Shown here: one piece after another, positions 7,136 through 14,048 of the stretch
Position numbering within the stretch: the stretch's first letter is position 1
Layout of the letters: each line of letters begins with the position of its first letter
Source: Nocardia amamiensis NBRC 102102
Lineage (GTDB): Bacteria > Actinomycetota > Actinomycetes > Mycobacteriales > Mycobacteriaceae
NCBI RefSeq assembly: GCF_001612745.1
Contig: NZ_BDBA01000110.1
Location: forward strand, 1 to 43,784
DNA: 43,784 bases
Direction: 5' to 3'
Translations under genes and position numbers: made by a program
Notes under the pieces: generated by a model
Databases searched by the model: none
The model's input: the letters and a program-made list of their open reading frames with translations, nothing else
Told to the model about the DNA's origin: nothing

Positions 7136-7429
7136 TTACCGTTGGATCGGTGTCGTGGGGTCGTCACTGTCGGCTCGGGCTGTTCGGGGTGGCGGTCGTG
7201 GGCGCTGGCGCCGTGGGGGAGCGAGATTGCCCGTGTGAGTGGTTGTGGTGGAGGGGTCTGGTCTCGATTCGGTGAGCGCGGGGAGTTGGAGGGTGACCGG
7301 GTCGGTGATCGGGGTGGTTTCGACGAGGTCGACCGGATTGTGGTTGCGGGGGTGTTCGTCGTCGAGGACGGGTTCGCCGAGCCCGATCCGCTGCTGGATT
7401 CGTTTCATCCAGGGTGACGCTCGGAGCAT
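7136..7429 (-). CDS. Orphan coding tail, unknown family, probably truncated at the repeat junction
   Basis: The frame encodes up to 97 residues beginning LRASPWMKRIQQRIGLGEPV and ending in a proline/arginine/threonine-rich tail. Codons end almost always in C or G (runs such as gac-gac-gaa-cac-ccc-cgc), as in real genes of this genome. No ribosome-binding site precedes the first ATG (7429) or the internal one at 7408, and only 22 bases separate the frame start from the end of direct repeat B at 7452. It is best read as the 3' end of a gene cut off by the rearrangement. I do not recognise the family. Confidence 0.4.
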   Translation of the reverse strand: MLRASPWMKRIQQRIGLGEPVLDDEHPRNHNPVDLVETTPITDPVTLQLPALTESRPDPSTTTTHTGNLAPPRRQRPRPPPRTARADSDDPTTPIQR

Positions 7430-7451
7430 TACTGATCAAGACTGTGACCGC

Positions 7452-8066
7452 CGCCGGTGAACCAGGGCTGCCACCATCCGTGTCATGAGATGGAACGCAT
7501 GCGACATTCCGCCGATCACGCAGGCGTGGGGCGGGTGCGGTCGGTAGCCAGTAGGGCGGCGATGGCGCCGAGCATGGTGCCGGTGATGTAGCGCTGCGTG
7601 CGCAGCCACAGGGGCCGCCTCGTGAGGAAGGTCGCGAGGCTGCCCGCTCCGAGGACGATCAGTCCGTTTACGGTGAGCGCCACCGCGATCTGCACCGCAC
7701 CGAGGCACAGGCTCTGCAACCAGACCTTGCCGTGCTCCGGCGTCACGAACTGCGGAATCAACGCCATGTACATGATCGCGATTTTCGGATTGAGCAGATT
7801 GGTGACCAGCCCCATCGTGAACAGCCGTCGCGTCGGATCGGCCGACAGCGCCGCGGGCGCGAACACCGAAACCCCGCCCGGCCGCAACGCCTGCCACGCA
7901 AGCCATCCCAGATAAGCGGCCCCCGCCAGCTTCACCGCCAGATACAGCCCCGGCACCACCGCGAACACGGCCGTGATCCCGGCAGTAGCCGCCGCCAGAT
8001 AGACACCGAACCCAGCCGCCACCCCACCCAACGACACCAGCCCGGCCCGCCGCCCCTGCGACACCG
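7452..8066. repeat. Direct repeat copy B (inside intact lysE and 3' flank)
   Basis: This copy corresponds to 4766-5491 in the same orientation and lies within the complete lysE gene and its downstream flank. The about 1.96 kb between the copies contains the HTH/PIN operon and the orphan coding tail. Confidence 0.85.
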
Positions 8067-8160
8067 TCCGCGACACCAGATACATCATGTTCGGCCCCGG
8101 CGTGAGCACCATCCCCAACGCCGCCACCGCAACCCCAGCCACCGCCGCCGTCTCGATCAT
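7516..8160 (-). CDS. LysE family translocator (amino acid exporter)
   Basis: A complete 214-residue LysE/RhtB-type inner-membrane exporter with six predicted hydrophobic segments. The family signature LTPGPNMMYLVSRTVSQGRR is in the first helix and loop, and the second signature TNLLNPKIAIMYMALIPQF is near the middle. It should export an amino acid or related small solute driven by the proton gradient; the substrate is unknown. The ATG at 8160 gives the standard family N-terminus (IETAAVAGVAVAALGMVL). Its 3' three-quarters are duplicated at 4941-5491. A third, only distantly similar LysE protein is encoded at 16471-17109. Immediately upstream lies debris of a toxin-antitoxin pair. Confidence 0.9.
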   Translation of the reverse strand: MIETAAVAGVAVAALGMVLTPGPNMMYLVSRTVSQGRRAGLVSLGGVAAGFGVYLAAATAGITAVFAVVPGLYLAVKLAGAAYLGWLAWQALRPGGVSVFAPAALSADPTRRLFTMGLVTNLLNPKIAIMYMALIPQFVTPEHGKVWLQSLCLGAVQIAVALTVNGLIVLGAGSLATFLTRRPLWLRTQRYITGTMLGAIAALLATDRTRPTPA

Positions 8161-8225
8161 GCACCCGATCCTGACCTGTCCCGCCCTCCGCCGTCTCGGT
8201 CCAGTTGCCGGTTGCTGGTTGTGCG

Positions 8226-8388
8226 TCTTCCCCTGGCGCGAATAGATTCCTGCTGACCGTTTTCCGCAAAACTTGGATGCGGGAAGCTGCGGAGTTGGAG
8301 CGAGGGGGTCTCTCCGCAAGGTGTTAGAGCCGAATGTGGCTATGCCCGAACCAGTTTCGATAAGGAGGAGGTAACCGGTGATGGCTGA
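8226..8388 (+). pseudogene. Remnant of a HigB/Gp49-like toxin C-terminus, frameshifted
   Basis: In one frame (8226-8327) the sequence reads SSPGANRFLLTVFRKTWMRE, continuing AAELERGGLSARC and then a stop. LLTVFRKxxMREAAExER is the hallmark C-terminal segment of phage-derived Gp49-like/HigB toxins. After a +1 shift the frame continues from 8329 as AECGYARTSFDKEEVTGDG and stops at 8388, overlapping the start of the antitoxin remnant by 8 bases, as in intact pairs. The N-terminal two-thirds are missing. The gene is dead by truncation and frameshift. Confidence 0.6.
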
Positions 8389-8626
8389 CCACAAGTCCCT
8401 GGCAGACCTGCGGCAGGAGCGAGTCGATCGTCCTGATTTCAACGCCGCCGAGTACTACGTCGGCCGCGAAGAGGCGCGACAGGCCATCGAGTTCGCCAAC
8501 GCTATTCGTGAACGTCGCGCCCCCCGAGTCGGTCCCCGCGATAGGTTGGTTGAGCTGGTCGAGGGCGGTGATCACAAGGATTCTTCTGGAGCCAGCGCCG
8601 CTGGCGGTTCGTCACGCCGCAAGTAA
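8381..8626 (+). pseudogene. Remnant of the cognate XRE/HigA-like antitoxin
   Basis: After a strong ribosome-binding site (AAGGAGGAG, 8362-8370) the frame from ATG 8381 encodes ADHKSLADLRQERVDRPDFN and REEARQAIEFANAIRERR. This is the linker and first helix that precede the helix-turn-helix of HigA-type antitoxins. The expected HTH core then fails to appear: the frame turns into APRVGPRDRLVELVEGGDHK and ends at 8626. In another frame VPAIGWL resembles the C-terminal xPTIxxLER segment, which suggests an internal deletion with loss of frame. The product cannot bind DNA as a HigA protein would. Confidence 0.55.
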
Positions 8627-9195
8627 CGTTCGTGCCCGTTCGCTGAAGTCGGCGACCAGGGGATGTGGTCCGAATGCCATCATGCGTTGCTGTACGTCAC
8701 GGACGGCTTCCACAGAGCGAGAGGACTTGACCCTTCGGGAGAGGTCCAGCGTTCGCACACCGGCGGCGTGGGCGGCTTCGAGGTCCCGCTTCTGCATGTG
8801 CGTGACTGCCAAGGCGGCATGAGACAGTGCCCCGCGCCGCGCCCGGTTCTGTATGCGGGCGTAGGCGATCGACTGGCGTGCGTGCGGTTCGGCTTCGTCC
8901 GGTTGTCCGAGATCACGAAAGGCGTTTGCCCACTCGCCGCATATGTACGCCTGATCGATGAACCGCGCCCATTCCGGCTCTCGGTCGGGCTCGACGACGG
9001 CGAAGGCGCGCTCGGCAGCGTTGATGGCATGCGCGACGCCGGACCTATCACCGATGACTGCCAGCGCCCGCGCTTCGAGTGTCCACAGGTCAGCGAGGCA
9101 GGCGGGCGCGTTGACTTTCGACAAACCTTGGCGACCAGCCTGGGCGAGTCGTCGGCCTTCGTGCGGATGCCCCAGCAGCGTCGCTTGATCGGCTC
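8612..9195 (-). pseudogene. C-terminal fragment of a TPR-containing XRE-type regulator
   Basis: The minus frame is open from 9195 (just after an in-frame stop) to 8612, about 193 residues. A TTG at 9124 would give 170 residues but has no ribosome-binding site. The residues show helical repeat character: LLGHPHEGRRLAQAGRQGLS, ACLADLWTLEARALAVIGDR, GEWANAFRDLGQPDEAEPHA. This is the usual C-terminal TPR half of actinobacterial XRE regulators of 400 or more residues, and the N-terminal DNA-binding half is absent. It therefore looks 5'-truncated. It ends by overlapping the convergent antitoxin remnant by 15 bases. Confidence 0.55.
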
Positions 9196-9234
9196 AGCGC
9201 AATAGTCACGAGCTTTCCCCTCACGGTTCTGCGC

Positions 9235-9441
9235 TCAGTAGCGCTTGAATTCCTCATCTGTCACACCAGCGGTGAAGGCGTCCCACTCGCCGGGAGTGAA
9301 GACCAGTGCCGGGCCGGTGGGGTTCTTCGAGTCACGCACCCCGACATGTCCGCCCTTGAGAAACGCGACCTCGACGCAATCTTTGGATCCGCTGCTGCGG
9401 CTGCTTTTGAACCACTTCGCGCCGGTCAGGTCAACGTTCAC
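9235..9441 (-). CDS. DUF397 domain protein
   Basis: A 68-residue protein fully covered by the DUF397 fold: WFKSSRSSGSKDCVEVAFLK, then VGVRDSKNPTGPALVFTPGE and WDAFTAGVTDEEF. DUF397 proteins are small partners of XRE/Scr1 regulators in actinomycetes (the WhiJ/BldB-type pairs of Streptomyces) and are thought to bind or counteract them. The GTG start overlaps the upstream regulator's stop by one base (TAGTG), so translation is coupled. Family and pairing are firm; the cellular role is inferred. Confidence 0.9.
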   Translation of the reverse strand: MNVDLTGAKWFKSSRSSGSKDCVEVAFLKGGHVGVRDSKNPTGPALVFTPGEWDAFTAGVTDEEFKRY

Positions 9442-10322
9442 TACACGTACTCCTTTGCAATCTCGAGGATGAGGGTTCGGCTGCCTGCCTCATCCAGCGC
9501 CAGACGGTCCAGTTCGGCGCGAGCTTGACGATATTGCCGAACCTCGTCTGCGTCCTCAAGGTACAGGTCTCCCAGGAAACCTTGCACGTAGACCACAGGC
9601 GGCATCGTCAATTCTGCGGTGGCATGGGGTGGAAACTCCAACAACACAAACATGCCGACCAGCAGAGCGCGGTACGCACCGGTCGATGCCGGCACTACGC
9701 GGATGGAGACGTTCGGCAGCTCTCCGACGTCGGTAAGGTGTCGAAGCTGAGCATTCATGATCTGAGCGTTGCCTGTCGTCCGCCGGAGAGCGGACTCATC
9801 GACGAATACATCCATCGTGAGCGGGTTCGTTTCGTCGGTGAGCCGCGATCGACGCTTCATACCGACCTGCAACATGCGCTCAACATCCTGTGCGGGCTTG
9901 TTCGGGAACTCGGTCCAGATCAGCGCGCGCTTGTAGTCCTCGGTGTGGAGCAGGCCGGGCAGAAACGTCGTCTGGTACGAGGTGATCCGGTTGGCGGCGT
10001 CTTCGAGCCCGACGAAAAGACCGAAGTCCTTCGGGATCGCGTCGTCGGTGAACGCTTGCCACCATCCCTTCGCGCCCTTCGTCTCTTTGACCAGTTCGAG
10101 GATGACTTGCGTTTCCTTCCTGGTGGCGCTGTACAGCTGGCACAGCCGCTCCATGAGGACGGGGTAGAACCGGACAGGCTGCCCTGTCTCCATCTTCCAG
10201 ATCGTGGAGCGGCCTACCGCGATTGCCTTCGCGGCGTCTTCTCTGGTGATGTCCGCACGCTGACGCAGCGTCTCGAGCTGCAAGCCCAGCAGTCGCCGGG
10301 CGATGGTGGAGTCGGTTGCCAT
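9441..10322 (-). CDS. XRE family regulator with Scr1/DUF5753 domain
   Basis: The protein has 293 residues from ATG 10322, where GGAAGG precedes at good spacing; 12 further residues are open upstream without support. An XRE helix-turn-helix covers about residues 8-65 (LGLQLETLRQRADITREDAA, then AIAVGRSTIWKMETG). The rest is the Scr1/DUF5753 domain, recognised by YQTTFLPGLLHTEDYKRALI, RRSRLTDE and VRVVPASTGAYRALLVGMFV-like blocks. These regulators control development or antibiotic production in Streptomyces as pairs with DUF397 proteins. Here the pair is divergent from three coupled small genes (10.53-11.5 kb), which are likely targets or functional partners. Confidence 0.9.
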   Translation of the reverse strand: MATDSTIARRLLGLQLETLRQRADITREDAAKAIAVGRSTIWKMETGQPVRFYPVLMERLCQLYSATRKETQVILELVKETKGAKGWWQAFTDDAIPKDFGLFVGLEDAANRITSYQTTFLPGLLHTEDYKRALIWTEFPNKPAQDVERMLQVGMKRRSRLTDETNPLTMDVFVDESALRRTTGNAQIMNAQLRHLTDVGELPNVSIRVVPASTGAYRALLVGMFVLLEFPPHATAELTMPPVVYVQGFLGDLYLEDADEVRQYRQARAELDRLALDEAGSRTLILEIAKEYV

Positions 10323-10447
10323 GTCGACCTTCCGGAGTTGTTGTTTCAACCAAGACAAGGATGCCGCGGAAACGAAAACAGAGCCAGGTTTTTCGAAACG
10401 TCTCTGTCGAAACCGAGTCTTCTAGGCCTGATTCGGGTGTCTCCTTG

Positions 10448-10466
10448 ACCTACGCGCCCGGTAGGT
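10448..10466. promoter_or_regulatory. Inverted repeat between the divergent Scr1 regulator and its neighbour operon
   Basis: ACCTAC (10448-10453) and GTAGGT (10461-10466) form 6-bp arms around 7 bases in the 200-base divergent intergenic region. A short palindrome TTTCGAAA also occurs near 10391. Either could be bound by the Scr1-type regulator; no binding data can be inferred. Confidence 0.3.
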
Positions 10467-10558
10467 GGGCCTGAGGGGCTCTCCGAAACCCGGAACAACC
10501 ACGCGGGGCAGGTTCCTGGGCGCGCTTTGTCCGTTTCGAGGGGAATAGAGGTCTACCG

Positions 10559-11041
10559 GTGGACCACATGGCTTTTGGGGACACGCCGCTGTCCCGCGTC
10601 AACTATTACCGGCGGGTGTGTGACCTGCCAGCGGTCATCGACCCGCCCTGCATGGGCCGGATCATCATGCGCGCAACCCACGTGTGGGGGATCATCATGC
10701 CAGCCGCACTTGGCGCGGCGGTCAGAAACCATCTGCGGCAACAGCATCCGAACGTTGGGCCGATCATGTCGCATCCACGATCGAAGCGGTGGACGATCCT
10801 TACCAGACCTGATCTGCCCGACGATGTGCCGCTGTTCGCGGAACTGTATCGGCTGAATGTGTCGATCGTGCGGACTGGGGGCACGATCGCTCTGCCGAGC
10901 CCGGACCAGCGGTCGGCGCATTTGCGGCTGTGGGTAGAGCCGCCGAACTGTCCATTCCGTCACTCGGGTCTGGTCGTGGTCGATGCCATTCGAGCGTGCG
11001 CCGGACCTGGCAAGCCTCCGAGGGCAGCGGCGCATGTCTGA
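10559..11041 (+). CDS. Scr1-linked conserved protein of unknown function, probably frameshifted near its N-terminus
   Basis: The frame from 10559 gives 160 residues, including TPLSRVNYYRRVCDLPAVID, GPIMSHPRSKRWTILTRPDL, LFAELYRLNVSIVRTGGTIA and FRHSGLVVVDAIRACAG. From memory it resembles nocardial proteins of about 165 residues that databases sometimes label, without good reason, as RNA polymerase beta subunits; these lie beside Scr1/DUF397 genes. Relatives begin with a VYRWTT segment, which occurs here in a different frame at about 10527-10573 (SVSRGIEVYRWTTWLLG). A one-base deletion near 10570 would explain this. The sequence may be a broken gene, a sequencing error, or a gene restarting at 10559. 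The function is unknown. Confidence 0.6.
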   Translation: MDHMAFGDTPLSRVNYYRRVCDLPAVIDPPCMGRIIMRATHVWGIIMPAALGAAVRNHLRQQHPNVGPIMSHPRSKRWTILTRPDLPDDVPLFAELYRLNVSIVRTGGTIALPSPDQRSAHLRLWVEPPNCPFRHSGLVVVDAIRACAGPGKPPRAAAHV

Positions 11042-11267
11042 ATCCGCAGTGCGCCGATCGCTGCGGTTGTCGGAATGCATCGGCGCTGTCTTCCGGAACA
11101 CCAGCGACACGCTGATGTACGTGGGCTGTCCACGGTGCCGTCATGTCGCGCCGGTGCATGACGGCGTAATCGGCGAACACGGAGGTGTGCCTAGCCGCGA
11201 ATGCTCTTCCGCCGGACTCCATGTAGTTGACGACAGGTCCGATTTCGTGATCGGCGGCAGCCGGTGA
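11034..11267 (+). CDS. Small zinc-ribbon-like protein, second gene of the Scr1-linked set
   Basis: A 77-residue protein starting at ATG 11034, which overlaps the previous stop by 8 bases (ATGTCTGA). It contains GCPRCRHVAPVHDGVIGEHG and then SRECSSAG. The C-x2-C pair, a histidine and a later cysteine are consistent with a small zinc ribbon such as those that bind nucleic acid or protein. I do not recognise a named family. Overlap at both ends places it firmly in a translationally coupled operon, which is the main support that this short frame is real. Confidence 0.6.
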   Translation: MSESAVRRSLRLSECIGAVFRNTSDTLMYVGCPRCRHVAPVHDGVIGEHGGVPSRECSSAGLHVVDDRSDFVIGGSR

Positions 11268-11500
11268 CCGGCAGCGGTGGACCCAGAAATGAGAACAAGT
11301 CCCCTCGTCCTACCGAGGCCGATGTCCGCCTCAGTGTGTTCTGGCACGGCCTGCACGTCGAATTCGCCGCCTGCACCACGGCTGCACACGGATTCGTCAA
11401 GGAGTGGAGCGCGGCCCACTACGGTGACGCGGTGGAAGTCTTTCCGGACGGTACGGAGGGCCTTCCGCGCCTCCCATGCGAACGCCTGTACCTCGAGTAA
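11264..11500 (+). CDS. Small conserved hypothetical protein, third gene of the Scr1-linked set
   Basis: A 78-residue protein from GTG 11264; GTGA forms a 4-base overlap with the preceding stop. The core ADVRLSVFWHGLHVEF, VKEWSAAHYGDAVEV and the terminal LPCERLYLE looks like a compact alpha/beta domain. I recall similar short nocardial proteins ending in LPCERLYL, without an assigned function. The order after the XRE/DUF397 pair and the two coupled upstream genes suggests a joint role or shared control. Confidence 0.6.
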   Translation: MTGSGGPRNENKSPRPTEADVRLSVFWHGLHVEFAACTTAAHGFVKEWSAAHYGDAVEVFPDGTEGLPRLPCERLYLE

Positions 11501-11600
11501 TGATCTGAAATGCTTCCGGATTGCTGCTTCTGCGAGAGCGCGGCACCGAGCGAAATCTTTTTGCTCCGAGTTGGACGGTTCGGCCAAGCGGGGCTGTCGA

Positions 11601-12131
11601 TCAGCCCTGCGCCAGTTCCAGATAAGGCTTATTGATCGGTGGCTGAACGGATTGGAAGCTGGAATCCGGCTCCAGAACGTCCCCACTGTGCACGCCTATG
11701 AAGAGTTCGGACCCCTGCAGGTTGCGAATCACCTGGGTAGGAGTTGAGCCTGTGACGAAGATGTAGAAGTTGTGGACGGTGTAGTCGAACTTGAAGCTGG
11801 GGAGGTTCGACCAGCAGTATCCGGGGGTTCCTGCTACTGAGCTGAGCCTCTCCGCCGGCATACCGGACGATGCCATGACGAGGCGATCCCACTGGCCAGC
11901 CCACCCTGCGGCTTCCGTCAGCGTTCGCAGCGAATACGTTCCGGGCTGAGCGGCTCGGGCACTGATGACGCGCTGCAACTCGGCGGAAGAGCCCAGAGGC
12001 TCGGCCCGCGAGTCCAGGTCGAATGTCGCCGAGCACTGCGCAGCACCCTCGTCGTGGTCATCCGACGTCGAGCACGCCGCACTGGCCAGCAGGCACCCTG
12101 TTACGGTCACGATCTGAAGAAAAGCACGCAC
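11601..12131 (-). CDS. Putative lipoprotein, third gene of the type VII effector-like module
   Basis: Starting at GTG 12131 (open frame to 12245), the protein has 176 residues. The N-terminus RAFLQIVTVTGCLLASAACS is a signal peptide ending in a weak lipobox (ASAAC), so it should be exported and lipid-anchored. The mature part has two further cysteines (AAQCSATFD and GYCWSN) that could form a disulfide, and no recognised domain. The start lies 4 bases after the stop of the DUF6973-like gene. A surface or periplasm-facing partner of an exported effector, for example an immunity protein, fits its position; this is inference. Confidence 0.65.
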   Translation of the reverse strand: MRAFLQIVTVTGCLLASAACSTSDDHDEGAAQCSATFDLDSRAEPLGSSAELQRVISARAAQPGTYSLRTLTEAAGWAGQWDRLVMASSGMPAERLSSVAGTPGYCWSNLPSFKFDYTVHNFYIFVTGSTPTQVIRNLQGSELFIGVHSGDVLEPDSSFQSVQPPINKPYLELAQG

Positions 12132-12135
12132 GGAA

Positions 12136-13347
12136 TCACCGACCTGCTGGAAGTGGGATGTCAGCACGCGCAGGGTGCCCGTTGTTATCCACTTCGACCT
12201 GGTTGCTCCATGCGACCTGACCTTGCCGGTTGAGCACGATCGCACCTCCCTCTTGGATTCGTTGATTGATCAATCGCTGTAGCTCTTCCGGTGAGGCATT
12301 CGGATTGCCGATGGCGATCTGTCGCCCAATCGAGTTGTTGTGCAGATCCATCGCTTCTCGTGTCGGAGGGTTCGCGCCCAGTCCTTCGTGCGCGGTACCG
12401 TAATTCTCGGTCCACTCCGCGCCGTACCGCTGTGTCATCAGCGCATTCCAGTACATATGCCGGAACGCATCGCCATGGCCGTCGTTGAGGGCGTTCTCTT
12501 CCGGATGCGGGTAAGTTTTCTTGGCGGCGGCCTCGGCTTGGGCTTTGATCTCGAAGAAGTCCGTAATCTCACTGATTGCGTTGGGTCCTGGCCGGGCCAT
12601 CCGTGATGAGAGGAGCGCTATCTCCTCAGGCGTCATCAGGATCGGTTGGAAGTCGGGACGGACGGCACGGATGCGGTCGAGGACGAAGCCGGATGGCCAC
12701 AACGTGGCCGGCGCACTCGACGGGGCGGTCTGATATTTCGTGAGGACCTCCACGAGACTCGGGTCCTGAGGCATTTCGGTGGCTCCGCGCTGAGTTTCCG
12801 GTGAAAGATCCTCCAGTAGTCGCTTGATCTTCTCCGCCCCTTCCAGATCGGTTTGCTGGATAGCTGTCAACGCAGCCCGAATCTGTGTTGTCAGGTAGAG
12901 TTCGAGCCCTTCTTTTTCGACGAGGCCGGTGGGACCGTATTTCATGAGAACCTCTGCGTTGGACATCCTGGAGTCCACTCCGCCATTGTCTCTGACAAAG
13001 AAATCAAACTTGGCGGACTCTGCTTCGGCTTTTTTGTCCTTGATCACATCGATGTAGCCGACGATCGCATCGATCTGAAGATAAACCTCGTGTTGGATGT
13101 CGATGAGGACCTGCTTCGTCCGCCGAGCATGGTCCCGGTCCTGAGCCGCCCGGTTACGAGCGGAATCGGCGACCGATCCCTTGAAATAGGTGTATGACAT
13201 GTCGATGCGTGATGCCGCTTGGTGTGTCTGCTCGTCGATCCGCAGCGCGGCGTCCTTGAACACGTTGGCAATGGCGACTGTGGCACGTGGATCCCAGGAC
13301 AGGACCATCGGCACCGTCAGAGGCTTTGTGTAGCTTCCACCGCTCAT
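12136..13347 (-). CDS. Candidate type VII secretion effector with DUF6973-like C-terminal domain
   Basis: A 403-residue protein. The first 200 residues are mainly long helices rich in Asp, Lys, Gln and Ala (WDPRATVAIANVFKDAALRI onward), like the stalk regions of ESX/WXG-type substrates. The C-terminal domain carries a conserved-looking polar pattern: NDGHGDAFRH (288-297), MYWNALMTQRYGAEWTENYG, and MDLHNNSIGRQIAIG (333-347). Proteins with this DAxRHxxWN ... MDxHNNxxGR pattern are grouped as DUF6973 and occur as C-terminal modules of secreted toxin-like proteins; the His/Asp/Asn set suggests an enzyme. Its start overlaps the EspC-like gene by 4 bases (ATGA). The activity is unknown. Confidence 0.7.
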   Translation of the reverse strand: MSGGSYTKPLTVPMVLSWDPRATVAIANVFKDAALRIDEQTHQAASRIDMSYTYFKGSVADSARNRAAQDRDHARRTKQVLIDIQHEVYLQIDAIVGYIDVIKDKKAEAESAKFDFFVRDNGGVDSRMSNAEVLMKYGPTGLVEKEGLELYLTTQIRAALTAIQQTDLEGAEKIKRLLEDLSPETQRGATEMPQDPSLVEVLTKYQTAPSSAPATLWPSGFVLDRIRAVRPDFQPILMTPEEIALLSSRMARPGPNAISEITDFFEIKAQAEAAAKKTYPHPEENALNDGHGDAFRHMYWNALMTQRYGAEWTENYGTAHEGLGANPPTREAMDLHNNSIGRQIAIGNPNASPEELQRLINQRIQEGGAIVLNRQGQVAWSNQVEVDNNGHPARADIPLPAGR

Positions 13348-13643
13348 CGCTGGCCTGCCTCCCGAAGACCGGCGGCCCAGGCCTGGTCACGGTTCACGAA
13401 TTCGACTACGGCAGTGTCCGTAACATCCGCGAAGTTGATCAGTTGTTCTGCGTGGTACTTCACCACCTTGTCCAGCGCCGCAGCAATCTGGTCGACAGAG
13501 TCTGCGACCTGGGAGTTTTGCATGGTGCCGACGGCGACGATGCCCCTGGCCAGCGGTGTCAACTGTTGTACGGCGTCGGCATGGCCGCGCACTGTCCCCG
13601 CCATCTCGCGAGTCTTGACCGGATCAAGTTCGAGTTCGCTCAC
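13344..13643 (-). CDS. EspC-like type VII secretion target (ESX-1 secretion-associated)
   Basis: A 99-residue all-helical protein from GTG 13643 with the EspC/DUF2580 pattern: LDPVKTREMAGTVRGHADAV, LARGIVAVGTMQNSQVADSV, VVKYHAEQLINFADVTDTAV. Its length and two-helix hairpin match ESX-1-associated EspC proteins, which are exported by type VII secretion or carry partners to it. It overlaps the downstream large protein by ATGA, an arrangement expected for a substrate chaperone and its effector. No ESX ATPase or channel gene is in the window, so secretion would use a system encoded elsewhere. Confidence 0.75.
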   Translation of the reverse strand: MSELELDPVKTREMAGTVRGHADAVQQLTPLARGIVAVGTMQNSQVADSVDQIAAALDKVVKYHAEQLINFADVTDTAVVEFVNRDQAWAAGLREAGQR

Positions 13644-14048
13644 CGCGCCCCCCGTCCATCGGCAGATTTGGAGCCATGCTACTGGCCCAGCTGGGCCACC
13701 GGCCAGCGCGGGCGGACGGCGATCCCTGCCTCGGAGCTCTGGCAGATACCAACCAGCGCAACGACTCTGCCCACGGATGCTTTGATGGGCCACATGCAGG
13801 AGCCACTGGGAATGGCGGTCACGATCCTGCGGTCCCTGACGGTAGCCAGACAGAGGCAGCGACATAGTCGGTTCGCTGCCTCCCCTCGCACCGTCACGGT
13901 TGCTGGTCGCCGGGGAAGACAACGCGCCCTCCCGTTGTTACACCCGGTCGCTGCCATACCCGCGCACCGCCACGAAGACCCCGGTAACCTGCGGGGTTGT
14001 CGGTGGGGTCGGGGAGAATAGCGGGGGAAAACGATACGAGGAGGGACT
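13644..14048. other. Intergenic stretch, no gene recognised
   Basis: About 400 bases between the EspC-like gene and the divergent helicase gene. Overlapping open frames on both strands look like shadows and match nothing I know. The right end carries a good ribosome-binding site, GAGGAGGG at 14037-14045, for the GTG at 14049. A TTGTCG at 13997 could be a -35, without a convincing -10. Confidence 0.5.

Noticed and set aside
9525..10448. A 307-residue plus-strand open frame
   Set aside because: Antisense to the Scr1 regulator, which shows a clear HTH and Scr1 domain.
10559..11041. Label as RNA polymerase beta subunit
   Set aside because: Similar proteins may carry that database name, but at about 160 residues and without any polymerase motif it is not supported.
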